DNA from: Methylibium sp. Root1272
GTDB lineage: Bacteria; Pseudomonadota; Gammaproteobacteria; Burkholderiales; Burkholderiaceae_C
DNA length: 64,000 nucleotides
NCBI RefSeq assembly: GCF_001425905.1
Contig: NZ_LMDY01000002.1
Span: 1-64,000 of the forward strand
Direction of reading: 5' to 3'
The notes under the pieces: generated by a model
Told to the model about the DNA's origin: nothing
The model's input: only the letters and a program-made list of their open reading frames with translations
Database searches by the model: none
Program-made: the position numbers and the translations under genes
In this document: in pieces, positions 48,291 to 57,405 of the stretch
Position numbering within the stretch: the stretch's first letter is position 1
Layout: each line of letters begins with the position of its first letter

Positions 48291-50141
48291 TCAGATGTTG
48301 CGCACCTTCACGCGCGCATGCTCGTTGATGCCCATCGCGTTGAAGAACAGGCCGAGCAGGCGGTGGGCGTCTTCGAAATGGACGAGGCGGTTCTCGTTGC
48401 GGCGGTGCAGCACCCAGTTGAGCAGGTCGCCGGCCGCCACAAAATCCATGCGGATCAGTCGCGCGCAGTTGACGCTGACGACCGTGGAGTTGCCGAGCTG
48501 GGATTCGAGCCGCTGCAGCACGCTGCCAATGTCGCCGACCAGCTGGCCCGACAGGTCGACCGCTGCGGTGCGCACGCCGCCGGCCTCCTCGAGCACCTGA
48601 GACTCCGCGAAGCCGCTCGTCGCGTCGCTGGTCACCATCGAGCGCGACGCGAGGGTCATGCCGCCGGCATCGGCCATCTTGACGACGCACAACGACGACT
48701 CCCACGACGGCGGCGACACCTCGTAGGTCACGCAGTAGTCGATCGCGATCTCGTCGAACTGGTCGGGCCGGTTGCACAGCCTCAGCGTCGCCAGGCGCAG
48801 CAGCCAGTAGGCCGGGTCGGCATCGCGCACGCCGGTGGGCGCGGCCTCGGCCAGCACCGAGAGCAGCTGCTCGGCGCCGATCCAGCGCATCTGCAGCTTC
48901 TGCGTGCCCCAGTGGTGCATCAGCTGGCTCAACTCGCCGCACGCCTGGGCGTCGATCGCGCGCAGCGGGCTCCAGTCGATCACCCACGGCATGGGCAGCT
49001 GCAGCGTCCTGGCGCGCAGCTGCGCGACGCCTTCGCCATCGAGCCGTGCCGGTGCCGCCCAGCCGATGTGGCCCTCGCTGCGAGCTGCCGGCCCGCTGCT
49101 GGCGGCTGCCGCGTTCTCGGCGGCCACCAGTTGGGGGATCGAGAACCACTGCGGCGCCGACCAGCCGAAGCGTTGCACGTAGTCGAGCGCCAGGCTCTCG
49201 AACGGCGGCTGCTGCCCGGTGGCGCGGTACAGGTCGAACAGCACGAGCCAGGTCTCCGCGTGGTTCGAGCGTTCGCCGTCATCCGAGATGAGACCGCGGA
49301 TCGAGCGCTCGCAGCCCTCGAACTCGGCATTGGCGAAGGAAATCACCGCCTCGTCGAGCTCGGGATCGTGGGCGATCTCGTTGACCTCGACGGCGAACGG
49401 GTTGCCGAAATCGGACATGCCCGGCCGCCCCAGGTGTACCGCGGGAGGTGCCGCGGGCGCAGCAGTGGGTGCGCCGGAGGCCGTCGGCGCCATGGCCGGC
49501 GCCGGCGGTGAGGCCGGGGCGGCGGCGGGGGCCGCGTCCCAGGCAATGTGGCCGTCTTGCGGCGGTGTCGTGACGGCGGCGTCGAGCACCGGGATCGACG
49601 GCACGCTGACGGGGTCCGCATCGGGCGGGGGCGCCGCTGCCGCGCCGTCGACGTTGAACGGCTCGTTCATCGGTGCGGCCTGCTCGTCGAGCGTGCCCTG
49701 CACGGTCGAGGCGGTGTAGAACCCCGGGGGCTTGGTCGGGTTGGCGCGGCGGGCGATCACCTCGCCTTCCATCTGCTGCTCGATCTCGTCGATCTTGGCC
49801 TTGACCGCCGCGTCGTCCGGGCGCGCCACGCTGTTGGAGCGCGACTGGTCGGAGTCGTCCAGGTCGGAGATCTGCAGGCCGGCCAGGCCATCGGCCGGCA
49901 GGCCTTCGCGGCGGATCTTGCGCAGCATGTCGAACTCGCGCTTGCGCACAAAATCATTGCGCCGCTTGCGCTCGATCATCGCCTTGAGCTCGCTCTTGGC
50001 GTAGCCGCTCTGCAGAGGCTCCTCGGTCCCGCCGGGCGTGTTGAGCTCGGTCCAGTCCGTCGCCGGGTTGGCGACGAACTTCACCACCTTGCGGAAGAAG
50101 CTGGTGCCTCCGGCCTTGGGATCGGGTTCGATGTCGGCCAT
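48291..50141 (-). CDS. STAS-like protein with duplicated C-terminal module
   Basis: 616 residues. 1-90: charged helical N-terminus with [20 protein letters not shown]. 140-240: Pro/Ala-rich linker. Two related modules follow: 255-430 and 440-616. Each has a short helical block with a shared motif, [19 protein letters not shown] (315-333) and [19 protein letters not shown] (462-480), then an STAS-like segment (385-430; 523-600). STAS domains bind nucleotides or partners in anti-sigma systems. No membrane segment. It lies between hslV and dksA on the same strand, which suggests a stress or signalling role, unproved. Confidence 0.75.
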   Translation of the reverse strand: MADIEPDPKAGGTSFFRKVVKFVANPATDWTELNTPGGTEEPLQSGYAKSELKAMIERKRRNDFVRKREFDMLRKIRREGLPADGLAGLQISDLDDSDQSRSNSVARPDDAAVKAKIDEIEQQMEGEVIARRANPTKPPGFYTASTVQGTLDEQAAPMNEPFNVDGAAAAPPPDADPVSVPSIPVLDAAVTTPPQDGHIAWDAAPAAAPASPPAPAMAPTASGAPTAAPAAPPAVHLGRPGMSDFGNPFAVEVNEIAHDPELDEAVISFANAEFEGCERSIRGLISDDGERSNHAETWLVLFDLYRATGQQPPFESLALDYVQRFGWSAPQWFSIPQLVAAENAAAASSGPAARSEGHIGWAAPARLDGEGVAQLRARTLQLPMPWVIDWSPLRAIDAQACGELSQLMHHWGTQKLQMRWIGAEQLLSVLAEAAPTGVRDADPAYWLLRLATLRLCNRPDQFDEIAIDYCVTYEVSPPSWESSLCVVKMADAGGMTLASRSMVTSDATSGFAESQVLEEAGGVRTAAVDLSGQLVGDIGSVLQRLESQLGNSTVVSVNCARLIRMDFVAAGDLLNWVLHRRNENRLVHFEDAHRLLGLFFNAMGINEHARVKVRNI

Positions 50142-50190
50142 TGCGGCAGCGAGCTCGGGTTCGGGAAGGAAGAACGAGGGGAGGGTTCGC

Positions 50191-51135
50191 TCAGTCGCCG
50201 AACATCTTCTGCTTCATCTCGCGACGCTGTTGCGCCTCGAGCGAGAGCGTCGCAGTCGGCCGGGCGAGCAGGCGGCCCAGTCCGATGGGCTCGCCGGTCT
50301 CGTCGCAGAAGCCGTAGTCGCCGGCCTCGATGCGGGCGATCGACTGCGAGATCTTCTTCAGCAACTTGCGTTCGCGGTCGCGGGTGCGCAGCTCCAGCGC
50401 GTGCTCTTCCTCGATCGTCGCCCGGTCGGCCGGATCGGGCACGATCGACGTGTCCTCGCGGAGGTGCTCCGTGGTCTCGCCGGCGTTGTCGAGCAGGTCG
50501 TTGCGCTGCTGCATCAGCCGGGTCCGGAAGAACTCCAGCTGCTTGTCGTTCATGTACTCGCTGTCGGGCATCGACAGCAGTTCATCCTCGGTCAGGTCAC
50601 GTCCGGCCTTGGTTTTCCAGACATTGGCGAGCTTCGGGTCGATCTTGCGCGGCGGGCGCGGCAGGTCGATGACATTGCTGGGCGGCGGCCGGTTCGGGGG
50701 GGGCAGAGGGATCGACGGCGGATGGATGTCGGCCGGGGCGGCCACGGACTTGGAAGCGCGCAGCCGGGTGACCGGCTTCGCCGGTGCCTGTGGAGGGGGC
50801 GCTTTGGGAGGGATCGGCTGGCTCACGGACGGGGGCGTCGCTTTCTTATCAAGGAGGGGCGCTGCCGGCTTGGCAGCTGCCTTCACGGCAGGAGGGGGCG
50901 GGGCGGGAGCCCGCTTCGGAGTCTTGGCGGCGGCAGCCGGAGCGGCGGTCTTCTTCGGAGCTTGCTTGACGGCGGACTTGGCCGGCGGCGGGCGCTTCAC
51001 CGCCGCCTTCGTGGGCGTTTTCGCCGCAACGCCCTTCTTGGCGGGGGGCGACGCTGCCGCTTTCTTGGCGGGCGGCGATGCTGCCGCCTTCTTGGCGGTG
51101 GGGCGGGGGGCGGCCTTGGCCGGGGTCTTGCTCAC
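50191..51135 (-). CDS. dksA: DksA-family RNA polymerase-binding factor with long histone-H1-like N-terminal tail
   Basis: 314 residues from GTG 51135 (GAGGAG upstream); E. coli DksA has 151. Residues 1-165 are Lys/Ala/Pro rich like histone H1 or AlgP. Residues 180-314 are DksA: coiled-coil with tip DPADRATIEEE, keeping the Asp-x-x-Asp-x-Ala needed for (p)ppGpp action, then a degenerate zinc finger. The four metal positions read Cys277, Thr280, Ser298, Ala301, so zinc is probably not bound. DksA acts in the secondary channel of RNA polymerase to tune rRNA and amino-acid promoters. Confidence 0.9.
   Translation of the reverse strand: MSKTPAKAAPRPTAKKAAASPPAKKAAASPPAKKGVAAKTPTKAAVKRPPPAKSAVKQAPKKTAAPAAAAKTPKRAPAPPPPAVKAAAKPAAPLLDKKATPPSVSQPIPPKAPPPQAPAKPVTRLRASKSVAAPADIHPPSIPLPPPNRPPPSNVIDLPRPPRKIDPKLANVWKTKAGRDLTEDELLSMPDSEYMNDKQLEFFRTRLMQQRNDLLDNAGETTEHLREDTSIVPDPADRATIEEEHALELRTRDRERKLLKKISQSIARIEAGDYGFCDETGEPIGLGRLLARPTATLSLEAQQRREMKQKMFGD
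51035..51088 (-). repeat. Two 27-bp direct repeats in dksA (plus a partial third)
   Basis: 51035-51061 and 51062-51088 differ at two or three positions and encode the nine-residue unit KKAAASPPA twice; a third, degenerate copy follows at 51089. Repeat-number change would lengthen or shorten the tail in steps of nine residues. Confidence 0.8.
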
Positions 51136-51172
51136 AGCGGGGATCTCCTCACGGCGGCTTCACGTCTTCCTC

Positions 51173-51224
51173 ACCCGGGCATGCTCTGTGGATGCCGTGC
51201 CCGGGTCAAGCGCCGCGCATTGTA
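51173..51224 (-). promoter_or_regulatory. dksA -10 element and leader hairpin
   Basis: On the minus strand TACAAT (51219-51224) lies 84 nt before the dksA GTG; the -35 is poor. Just downstream, acccgggca (51173-51181) pairs with tgcccgggt (51198-51206). The hairpin would be in the dksA leader or end readthrough from the CobW gene. Confidence 0.45.
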
Positions 51225-51272
51225 GCGACGTGGTGTCGATGCCACGTGCCGCGCCGGGCACCAGGGGCCGCT

Positions 51273-52310
51273 TCAGGCCAGACATTGCTCCAGCCCCTGG
51301 AGGAAGACGTCCTTCGGCAGGTCGATGCCGATGAACACCATCTTGCTGCCCCGGGTCTCCCCGGCGGCCCATAGCGGGCCCACGTCGCTGCCCATCAGCT
51401 GGTGGACACCCTGGAAGATGACCTTCTTGTCGAAGCCCTGCACCCGCAGCACGCCCTTGTAGCGCAGCATCCGCGGGCCGTAGACGTTGACCATGGTGCC
51501 CAGGAAGTCCTCCAGCTTGGCCGGATTGAACGGGCGGTTCGAGCGGAACACGAAGCTCTTCACGTCGTCGTCATGCGCGTGGTGATGGCCGTGCGCGTGC
51601 GACGGGTGGTCGCAGTGTTCGCCGTGATCATGGTCGTGGTGCTCGTGGTCGTCGGCCTTCAGGAAGTCGGGGTCGATGTCGAGCTTGGCGTTCAGGTTGA
51701 AGCCGCGCAGGTCGAACACGTCCTTCAGCGGGACCTCGCCGAAGTGCACCGCCTGCAGCGGCGCGCGCGGGTTCATGTGCTTGAGGCGGTGGATCAGCGC
51801 GTCGGTCTCGTCCTTGGCGACCAGGTCGGTCTTGGACAGGAAGATCTGGTCGGCAAAGCCCACCTGGCGGCGCGCTTCCTGCCGGTCATCGAGCTGCTGG
51901 CCGGCGTGCTTGGCATCGACCAGCGTCAGGATCGAGTCGAGCAGGTAGCTCTCGGCAATCTCGTCGTCCATGAAGAAGGTCTGCGCGACCGGGCCGGGGT
52001 CGGCCAGGCCGGTGGTCTCGATCACGATGCGGTCGAAGTCGAGCTCGCCCTTGCGCTTCTTCGCGGCCAGGTCGGTCAGCGTGGCGCGCAGGTCCTCGCG
52101 GATCGTGCAGCAGATGCAGCCGTTGCTCATCTGGACGATCTGCTCCTTGCTGTCGGTCACGAGGATGTCGTTGTCGATGTTCTCCTCGCCGAACTCGTTC
52201 TCGATCACGGCGATCTTCTGGCCGTGGGCCTCGGAGAGCACGCGCTTGAGCAGGGTGGTCTTGCCGGAGCCGAGAAAGCCCGTGAGGATCGTGGCGGGTA
52301 TCAGTGACAT
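51273..52310 (-). CDS. CobW/COG0523 G3E-family GTPase (metallochaperone)
   Basis: 345 residues. Walker A GFLGSGKTT (11-19), metal site CxCC (Cys65, Cys67, Cys68 in NGCICCTIRED), SKTD guanine motif, a His-rich loop at about 222-250 (DHEHHDHDHGEHCDH) and the CobW C-terminal domain. Members insert or deliver Zn, Co or other metals. Metal preference is not fixed by sequence; a His-rich loop of this type often goes with zinc. The intergenic region upstream has an inverted repeat. Confidence 0.9.
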   Translation of the reverse strand: MSLIPATILTGFLGSGKTTLLKRVLSEAHGQKIAVIENEFGEENIDNDILVTDSKEQIVQMSNGCICCTIREDLRATLTDLAAKKRKGELDFDRIVIETTGLADPGPVAQTFFMDDEIAESYLLDSILTLVDAKHAGQQLDDRQEARRQVGFADQIFLSKTDLVAKDETDALIHRLKHMNPRAPLQAVHFGEVPLKDVFDLRGFNLNAKLDIDPDFLKADDHEHHDHDHGEHCDHPSHAHGHHHAHDDDVKSFVFRSNRPFNPAKLEDFLGTMVNVYGPRMLRYKGVLRVQGFDKKVIFQGVHQLMGSDVGPLWAAGETRGSKMVFIGIDLPKDVFLQGLEQCLA

Positions 52311-52325
52311 GGTGGACGCTCGGCC

Positions 52326-52343
52326 GTGTGAGGAGACTCACAC
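52326..52343. promoter_or_regulatory. Inverted repeat upstream of the CobW GTPase
   Basis: gtgtgag-gaga-ctcacac, 7-4-7, 16-33 nt before the GTPase ATG. It does not resemble a Zur or Fur box. A leader hairpin or operator are both possible. Confidence 0.35.
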
Positions 52344-52486
52344 ACATGAGGGTGGGCGACTGTCGATCAAGGACCCGGGGCTGTCAAGCAAGCCGCAGGC
52401 CCGACCGGGGGCGAGATGGTAGCTGCAGCGCGAGCCCGTCATGGCGCTGGGGTATTCTTGAAGGACCTCCACTCTTGGCACCGCCC

Positions 52487-53395
52487 GTGTCCGAGCCTCA
52501 ACCAGGTCGACCTGCCCGTGCAGGCGACAAGGCCGCGCCCCACGCCGTCAAGGCGGGCGACAAACGCAGCCTGTTCGAACGCGTCGTCGAGTTCCTTTCG
52601 CCCGGCCCGGATTCCAAGGACGAACTGATCGAGACGCTGGCCGACGCCGAGTTGCGCGAGCTGATCGAACCTGAGTCGCGCATCATGCTCGAGGGCGTGC
52701 TGCGCATGGCCGACATGACCGCCGGCGACGTGATGGTGGCGGCGCCGCGGATGGACCTTCTGGACATCGACGCGCCCTACGACGAGTTGCTGGAGGTGGT
52801 GATCGACACCGGCCACTCGCGCTTCCCGGTGTACGACGGCGAGCGCGACAACGTCATCGGCATCCTGATGGCCAAGGACCTGCTCAAGCTGCACCGGGCG
52901 CCCGAGCTGAACCTGCGCGCGCTGCTGCGCCCGGCGGTGTTCGTGCCCGAGACCAAGGGCCTGAACGAGCTGCTGCGCGACTTCCGCTCCAACCGCAACC
53001 ACCTGGCGATCGTGATCGACGAGTTCGGCAAGACCGCCGGCCTGATCACCATCGAGGACGTGCTCGAGGAGATCGTCGGCGAGATCGAGGACGAGTTCGA
53101 CGAGAAGGACCACGACTCCGGCGTGTTCACGCTGGCCGACGGCAGCCAGCGCGTCGCCGGCGACGCCGGCATCGCCGAGGTCAACGCCGTGTTCGACACG
53201 GCGCTGCCGGAGGACGACTTCGACACCATCGGCGGCCTGGTGGCGCACGAACTCGGCCGCGTGATGCGCCGCGGCGAGACGGTCGATGTCGGCGGGCTGC
53301 GCTTCGCCGTGATGCTGGCGCGCGGCGGCGCGGTGCGCTGGTTCAAGGTCACCCGCGCGGACGGCCCGCCGCCGGCGTCGCCGCCCGAGGCTTGA
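52487..53395 (+). CDS. corC: CorC/HlyC-type CBS-domain protein
   Basis: 302 residues from GTG 52487 (product MSEPQPGRPARAG); the open frame upstream is non-family. Two CBS domains at about 75-195 (GDVMVAAPRMDLLDIDAP, HLAIVIDEFGKTAGLIT) and the CorC_HlyC C-terminal domain (SGVFTLADGSQRVAGDAGI). Linked to Mg/Co efflux in E. coli. It is coupled to lnt by TTGA overlap, as is common in proteobacteria. Confidence 0.92.
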   Translation: MSEPQPGRPARAGDKAAPHAVKAGDKRSLFERVVEFLSPGPDSKDELIETLADAELRELIEPESRIMLEGVLRMADMTAGDVMVAAPRMDLLDIDAPYDELLEVVIDTGHSRFPVYDGERDNVIGILMAKDLLKLHRAPELNLRALLRPAVFVPETKGLNELLRDFRSNRNHLAIVIDEFGKTAGLITIEDVLEEIVGEIEDEFDEKDHDSGVFTLADGSQRVAGDAGIAEVNAVFDTALPEDDFDTIGGLVAHELGRVMRRGETVDVGGLRFAVMLARGGAVRWFKVTRADGPPPASPPEA

Positions 53396-54966
53396 ACCCG
53401 CTGTCCGCCCCGTCCGCCGCAGGCGCGCGCGGGGCGCCGTGGCCCCTGTGGGCCGACCTGCTGCTGATGGCGGCGGCCGGCGGCCTGCACGCCTTCGCGT
53501 TCGCGCCGCACGAGGCCGGCTGGCTGCAGCTGGCGGCCGTGGCCTGGCTGGCGTGGCGGGTCGGCGCGGCGCGGACGCCGGCGCGCGCGGCCTGGCTGGG
53601 CGGCAGCTTCTCGATCGCCTGGCTGGTCGGCGGCACCTGGTGGCTGTTCATCAGCCTGCACCGCTACGGCGGTCTGCCGGCCTGGCTGGCGGTGGCGGCG
53701 ATCGGGCTGCTGTGCGCCTTCCTGTCGCTCTACGTCGCCGCGGCGATGGCCACGTGGCAGCGCTGGCGGCCCGGCAACCCCTGGGGCGGCGCGGTGCTGT
53801 TCGCCGTGCTGTGGCTGCTGGCCGAACTGGCGCGCGGCGTGATCTTCACCGGCTTCCCCTGGGTCGCGGCCGGCTATGCGCACAGCGACAGCGCGCTCGC
53901 CGGGCTGGCGCCCTGGCTCGGCGTCTACGGCATCGGCGCGGTGTCGGCGGGCCTCGCTGCGCTGGCCGCGGCCGCGCTCGCCGCGCCAGGGCGGACGCGC
54001 TGGGTGCTGGCGGGCGTCGCGCTGGCGCTGTGGTGGCTGCCGACGGCGCTGCCGCGGCACTTCACTGAACCTACCGGCACGCTGTCGGTCGCGCTGCTGC
54101 AGGGCAACGTGGCGCAGGACGAGAAGTTCGCGCCCGAGCGCCAACCCGAAGACCTGGTGTGGACGCTGCGGGCGATGGTCGAAGCGCGTGCCGACCTCGT
54201 TATCGCGCCGGAAACCGCCATCCCGCTGCTGCCCTCGCAGCTGCCCGAGGGCTTGTGGGACGGGCTGCGCGCGGCTTTCGCCGATGGTGAGCGGGCGGCC
54301 CTGGTCGGCCTGCCACTGGGCGACCCGCAGGCCGGCTACACCAACTCGGTCGCCGGCCTGTCGCGCGAGGCGGCCGCTGCGCCCGGCGGGGTCTACCGCT
54401 ACGACAAGCACCACCTCGTGCCGTTCGGCGAGTTCATCCCGCTCGGCTTCCGCTGGTTCGTCGACCTGATGAACATGCCGCTCGGCGACTTCAACCGCGG
54501 GCCGCTGGTGGCCCCGTCGTTCGCCGTGAAGGGCGAGCGGGTGGCGCCTAACATCTGCTACGAAGACCTGTTCGGCGAGGAGCTCGCGGCGCGTTACGGC
54601 GCGGGGGGCGACGCACCGACCGTGCTGGCCAACGTCAGCAACATCGCCTGGTTCGGCGAATCGGTCGCGATCGACCAGCATCTGCAGATCTCGCGGATGC
54701 GCTCGCTCGAGCTGCAGCGGCCGATGATCCGCGCCACCAACACCGGCGCCACGGTGATCATCGATCATCGCGGCAAGGTCACCCACTGGCTGGCGCCGCA
54801 CACACGCGGCGTGCTCGAGGGCACGGTGCAGGGCCGCAGCGGGCTCACGCCCTTCGCGTGGTGGGCCGGGCGCTTCGGGCTGTGGCCGCCGCTGGGTCTG
54901 GCTTTGGCGATCGTGGCCCTTGCGGTGTGGCGTGGGCGCCGCAGTTGCGAGGGTGATCCGGCCTGA
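53392..54966 (+). CDS. lnt: Apolipoprotein N-acyltransferase
   Basis: 524 residues from TTG 53392, overlapping the corC stop. About six to eight membrane helices at the N-terminus, then a nitrilase-fold periplasmic domain. The catalytic triad is Glu274 (APETAIP), Lys339 (YDKHHLVPFGEF) and Cys389 (NICYED), all present. It adds the third acyl chain to lipoproteins in the inner membrane; the lipoprotein at 33.1 kb would be a client. Confidence 0.95.
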   Translation: MNPLSAPSAAGARGAPWPLWADLLLMAAAGGLHAFAFAPHEAGWLQLAAVAWLAWRVGAARTPARAAWLGGSFSIAWLVGGTWWLFISLHRYGGLPAWLAVAAIGLLCAFLSLYVAAAMATWQRWRPGNPWGGAVLFAVLWLLAELARGVIFTGFPWVAAGYAHSDSALAGLAPWLGVYGIGAVSAGLAALAAAALAAPGRTRWVLAGVALALWWLPTALPRHFTEPTGTLSVALLQGNVAQDEKFAPERQPEDLVWTLRAMVEARADLVIAPETAIPLLPSQLPEGLWDGLRAAFADGERAALVGLPLGDPQAGYTNSVAGLSREAAAAPGGVYRYDKHHLVPFGEFIPLGFRWFVDLMNMPLGDFNRGPLVAPSFAVKGERVAPNICYEDLFGEELAARYGAGGDAPTVLANVSNIAWFGESVAIDQHLQISRMRSLELQRPMIRATNTGATVIIDHRGKVTHWLAPHTRGVLEGTVQGRSGLTPFAWWAGRFGLWPPLGLALAIVALAVWRGRRSCEGDPA

Positions 54967-55061
54967 ATCTGAATCGGGTCTGAACCGCGGCTGAACGGCG
55001 CACTGCTGCGGTGCGCGGCGCCCCGGGGCGCGACTACAGTGCAAAGTCAGGAGAAATTCCC

Positions 55062-55799
55062 ATGACCTTGCGCTTGAAGTTTTCTGCGGTACTGATCTCT
55101 GCGTTCGTGGGCTCGGCGGCCCATGCCGACCCGGCCGACTACATCTTCAGCCCGGTCGTCGAGCACGGCGAGCGCGAGATCGACAGCAAGGCCGGCATCG
55201 CCCAGGACCGCCACGGACGCAGCTTCTGGGGTGGCAAGCTCGGCGTCGAGTACGGCTTCACGCCGTGGTGGTCGAGCGAGGCCACGGTCAACTTCGGGCG
55301 AGAACTCGGCGAGTCGACCCGCGTGCATTCGCTCGAATGGGAGAACCGCTTCCAGTTCACCGACACCGGCGAGCAGCCCTACGAGATCGGCCTGCTGATC
55401 GAGGTCGAACGCGAGCGCGAGTCCTCCGAAGGCTACGAACTGCGCTACGGGCCGCTGCTGCAGGCGAGCTGGGGCGCGGTGCAGGGCAACCTGAACCTGC
55501 TGTTCGAGCGCCGCCTGCATGCCGACGAAGGGGGCACGCCCACCGAGTTCGGCTACCAATGGCAGGTGCGCGTGCATGGCGATTCGGCCGTGGACTGGGG
55601 CGCCCAGGGCTTCGGGCACCTGGGGCGCTGGGACCACTGGGCGCCGCGATCGCAGCAATCGCACATCCTCGGCCCGGCGGTGTTCGCCCGGCTTGGCGAC
55701 GACGACGAGGACCCGGAAGTGGAGGCCGGCCTGCTGTTCGGCACCGGTGGAGCGGCTCCCCGCGCCACGCTGCGGCTGCAGGCGATGGTTCCGTTCTGA
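55062..55799 (+). CDS. Predicted outer-membrane beta-barrel protein, unknown
   Basis: 245 residues from ATG 55062 after CAGGAGAA. Signal peptide ends about SAAHADPADY. The mature part alternates polar and hydrophobic residues (GGKLGVEYGFTPWWSSEATVNF) and ends in Phe, as outer-membrane barrels do. No Cys. Probably a small porin-like or sensor barrel. It lies between lnt and the P450. Confidence 0.7.
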   Translation: MTLRLKFSAVLISAFVGSAAHADPADYIFSPVVEHGEREIDSKAGIAQDRHGRSFWGGKLGVEYGFTPWWSSEATVNFGRELGESTRVHSLEWENRFQFTDTGEQPYEIGLLIEVERERESSEGYELRYGPLLQASWGAVQGNLNLLFERRLHADEGGTPTEFGYQWQVRVHGDSAVDWGAQGFGHLGRWDHWAPRSQQSHILGPAVFARLGDDDEDPEVEAGLLFGTGGAAPRATLRLQAMVPF

Positions 55800-55859
55800 G
55801 GCGAGGCTCTCCGGTCGGCTTCGCGCACACTCTGGCGGTCCGCTGACCGTGGAGAGACG

Positions 55860-57317
55860 ATGCGCATGCCGACCGAAACCGATGCCGATGTCCGTGCCGG
55901 CCCTGCGGCCGCAGCGCCGCTGCGGTCGGTGGCCGAGTTGCCGGGGCCGCGTGGCTGGCCGCTGATCGGCAACCTGCTGCAGTTCGACCTGCCGCGCCTG
56001 CACCAGCAGTTCGAGGCCTGGGCCGAACACCATGGCCCGACCTACCGGCTGCGCCTCGGCCGGCGCGAGGTCCTGGTGATCTCCGACGCGCAGACGATCG
56101 CCGGCGCGCTGCGCGACCGACCCGACACCTGGCGGCGCATGCGCCCGATCGAGGCGGTGATCCGCGAGACCGGCGGTCACGGCGTGTTCTCCGCCGAGGG
56201 CGACGACTGGCGGCGCCAGCGCCGGCTGGTGATGGGCGCCTTCGACCCCGGCCACCTGAAGCGCTTCTATCCCTCGCTGCTGCGGGTGACCGAGCGCCTG
56301 ATGGCGTCGTGGCGCCAGGCGGCGCGGCGTGGCGAGCCCATCGACCTGCAGGCTTCGCTGATGCGCTACACGGTCGACGTGACCGCCGGCCTGGCCTTCG
56401 GCGCCGACGTCAACACCCTCGAGGCGCCGCATCCGCTGCAGCAGCATCTGGACAAGCTGTTCCCGATGCTGTTCCGTCGCATCAACCTGCCCTTTGCGTA
56501 CTGGCGCTACCTGAGGCTGCCGATCGACCGCGAGCACGACCGCCATCTGGCCCACGTGCACGAGGCGGTGCGCGGCTTCATCCGCGCGGCGCGGCAGCGC
56601 CTGCAGGACGACCCGTCGCGCCGCGAGCGCCCGTCCGACTTGCTGGAGGCGATGCTGGCCGCCCAGGATGTCGACGGCAGCGCGCTGACCGAGGAAGAAC
56701 TGGCCGGCAACGTGCTGACCGTGTTGCTGGCCGGCGAGGACACCACCGCCAACACGCTGAGCTGGGCGATCTGGTTGCTGCACGAGCACCCCGACGACTG
56801 GCAGGCCCTCGTCGCCGAGGTGGATGCCGCGCTCGGCGACGCGCTGCTGCCGCCGAGCTTCGACGCCGCGCGCGGCCTGGCCTCGATCGAGGCCAGTGTC
56901 AGCGAGGCGATGCGCCTCAAGCCGGTGGCCCCGCTGCTGTTCATGGAGGCCAACCGCGAGACCGCGCTGGCCGGCTTTCGCCTGCCGCCCGGCGCGGTGG
57001 TGTTCTGCCTGATGCGGCGCGCGGCGCTCGATGCCCGGCTGGCCGAGGACGTGGCCGACTTCCGGCCGGGCCGCTGGCACGACGGCGCTCAACGGGCCAC
57101 GCAGAAGGCGTCGATGCCGTTCGGCGCCGGTCCGCGCCTGTGCCCCGGCCGCTACCTTGCGCTGCTGGAGATGAAGATGGTGCTGGCGATGCTGGCGCGC
57201 AACTTCGAGCTGCAGTACGTCGGCACCGCGAGCGGCGCACCACCGCAGGAGCGCATGGCCTTCACGATGTTCCCGGTCGGCCTGCAAATGCGGCTGACCG
57301 AGCGCCGCATGCACTGA
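55860..57317 (+). CDS. Cytochrome P450
   Basis: 485 residues. I-helix [12 protein letters not shown] (291-302), ExxR Glu349-Ala-Met-Arg352, heme loop [11 protein letters not shown] with Cys428. No fused reductase or ferredoxin, and none nearby, so redox partners are encoded elsewhere. The [16 protein letters not shown] start is like that of eukaryotic-type and class-III-like bacterial P450s. Substrate unknown; fatty acids, alkanes or ethers are possible. It is 60 nt after the barrel protein. Confidence 0.92.
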   Translation: MRMPTETDADVRAGPAAAAPLRSVAELPGPRGWPLIGNLLQFDLPRLHQQFEAWAEHHGPTYRLRLGRREVLVISDAQTIAGALRDRPDTWRRMRPIEAVIRETGGHGVFSAEGDDWRRQRRLVMGAFDPGHLKRFYPSLLRVTERLMASWRQAARRGEPIDLQASLMRYTVDVTAGLAFGADVNTLEAPHPLQQHLDKLFPMLFRRINLPFAYWRYLRLPIDREHDRHLAHVHEAVRGFIRAARQRLQDDPSRRERPSDLLEAMLAAQDVDGSALTEEELAGNVLTVLLAGEDTTANTLSWAIWLLHEHPDDWQALVAEVDAALGDALLPPSFDAARGLASIEASVSEAMRLKPVAPLLFMEANRETALAGFRLPPGAVVFCLMRRAALDARLAEDVADFRPGRWHDGAQRATQKASMPFGAGPRLCPGRYLALLEMKMVLAMLARNFELQYVGTASGAPPQERMAFTMFPVGLQMRLTERRMH

Positions 57318-57347
57318 GCCGCCGGGGCCGGGCGCGGAGGCGCCACC

Positions 57348-57353
57348 TAGAAT
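57348..57353 (+). promoter_or_regulatory. Possible -10 element for glyQS
   Basis: TAGAAT 52 nt before the glyQ start in an 88 nt gap after the P450. No matching -35. Confidence 0.35.
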
Positions 57354-57405
57354 CCGGGGTCCGGCCCGGCGCGTGCGCCTCGGCCCCACCTCCCACCTCA
57401 TCACG

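Noticed and set aside
54966-55010. Short TCTGAA-like repeats after lnt
   Set aside because: Only three imperfect copies, no spacing regularity; likely chance.
52777-55044. 755-codon open frame on the minus strand
   Set aside because: Antisense to corC and lnt, with low-complexity Arg/Gln/His composition.
57318-57405. Glycine riboswitch or T-box before glyQS
   Set aside because: The 88 nt gap is too short and has none of the expected conserved elements.
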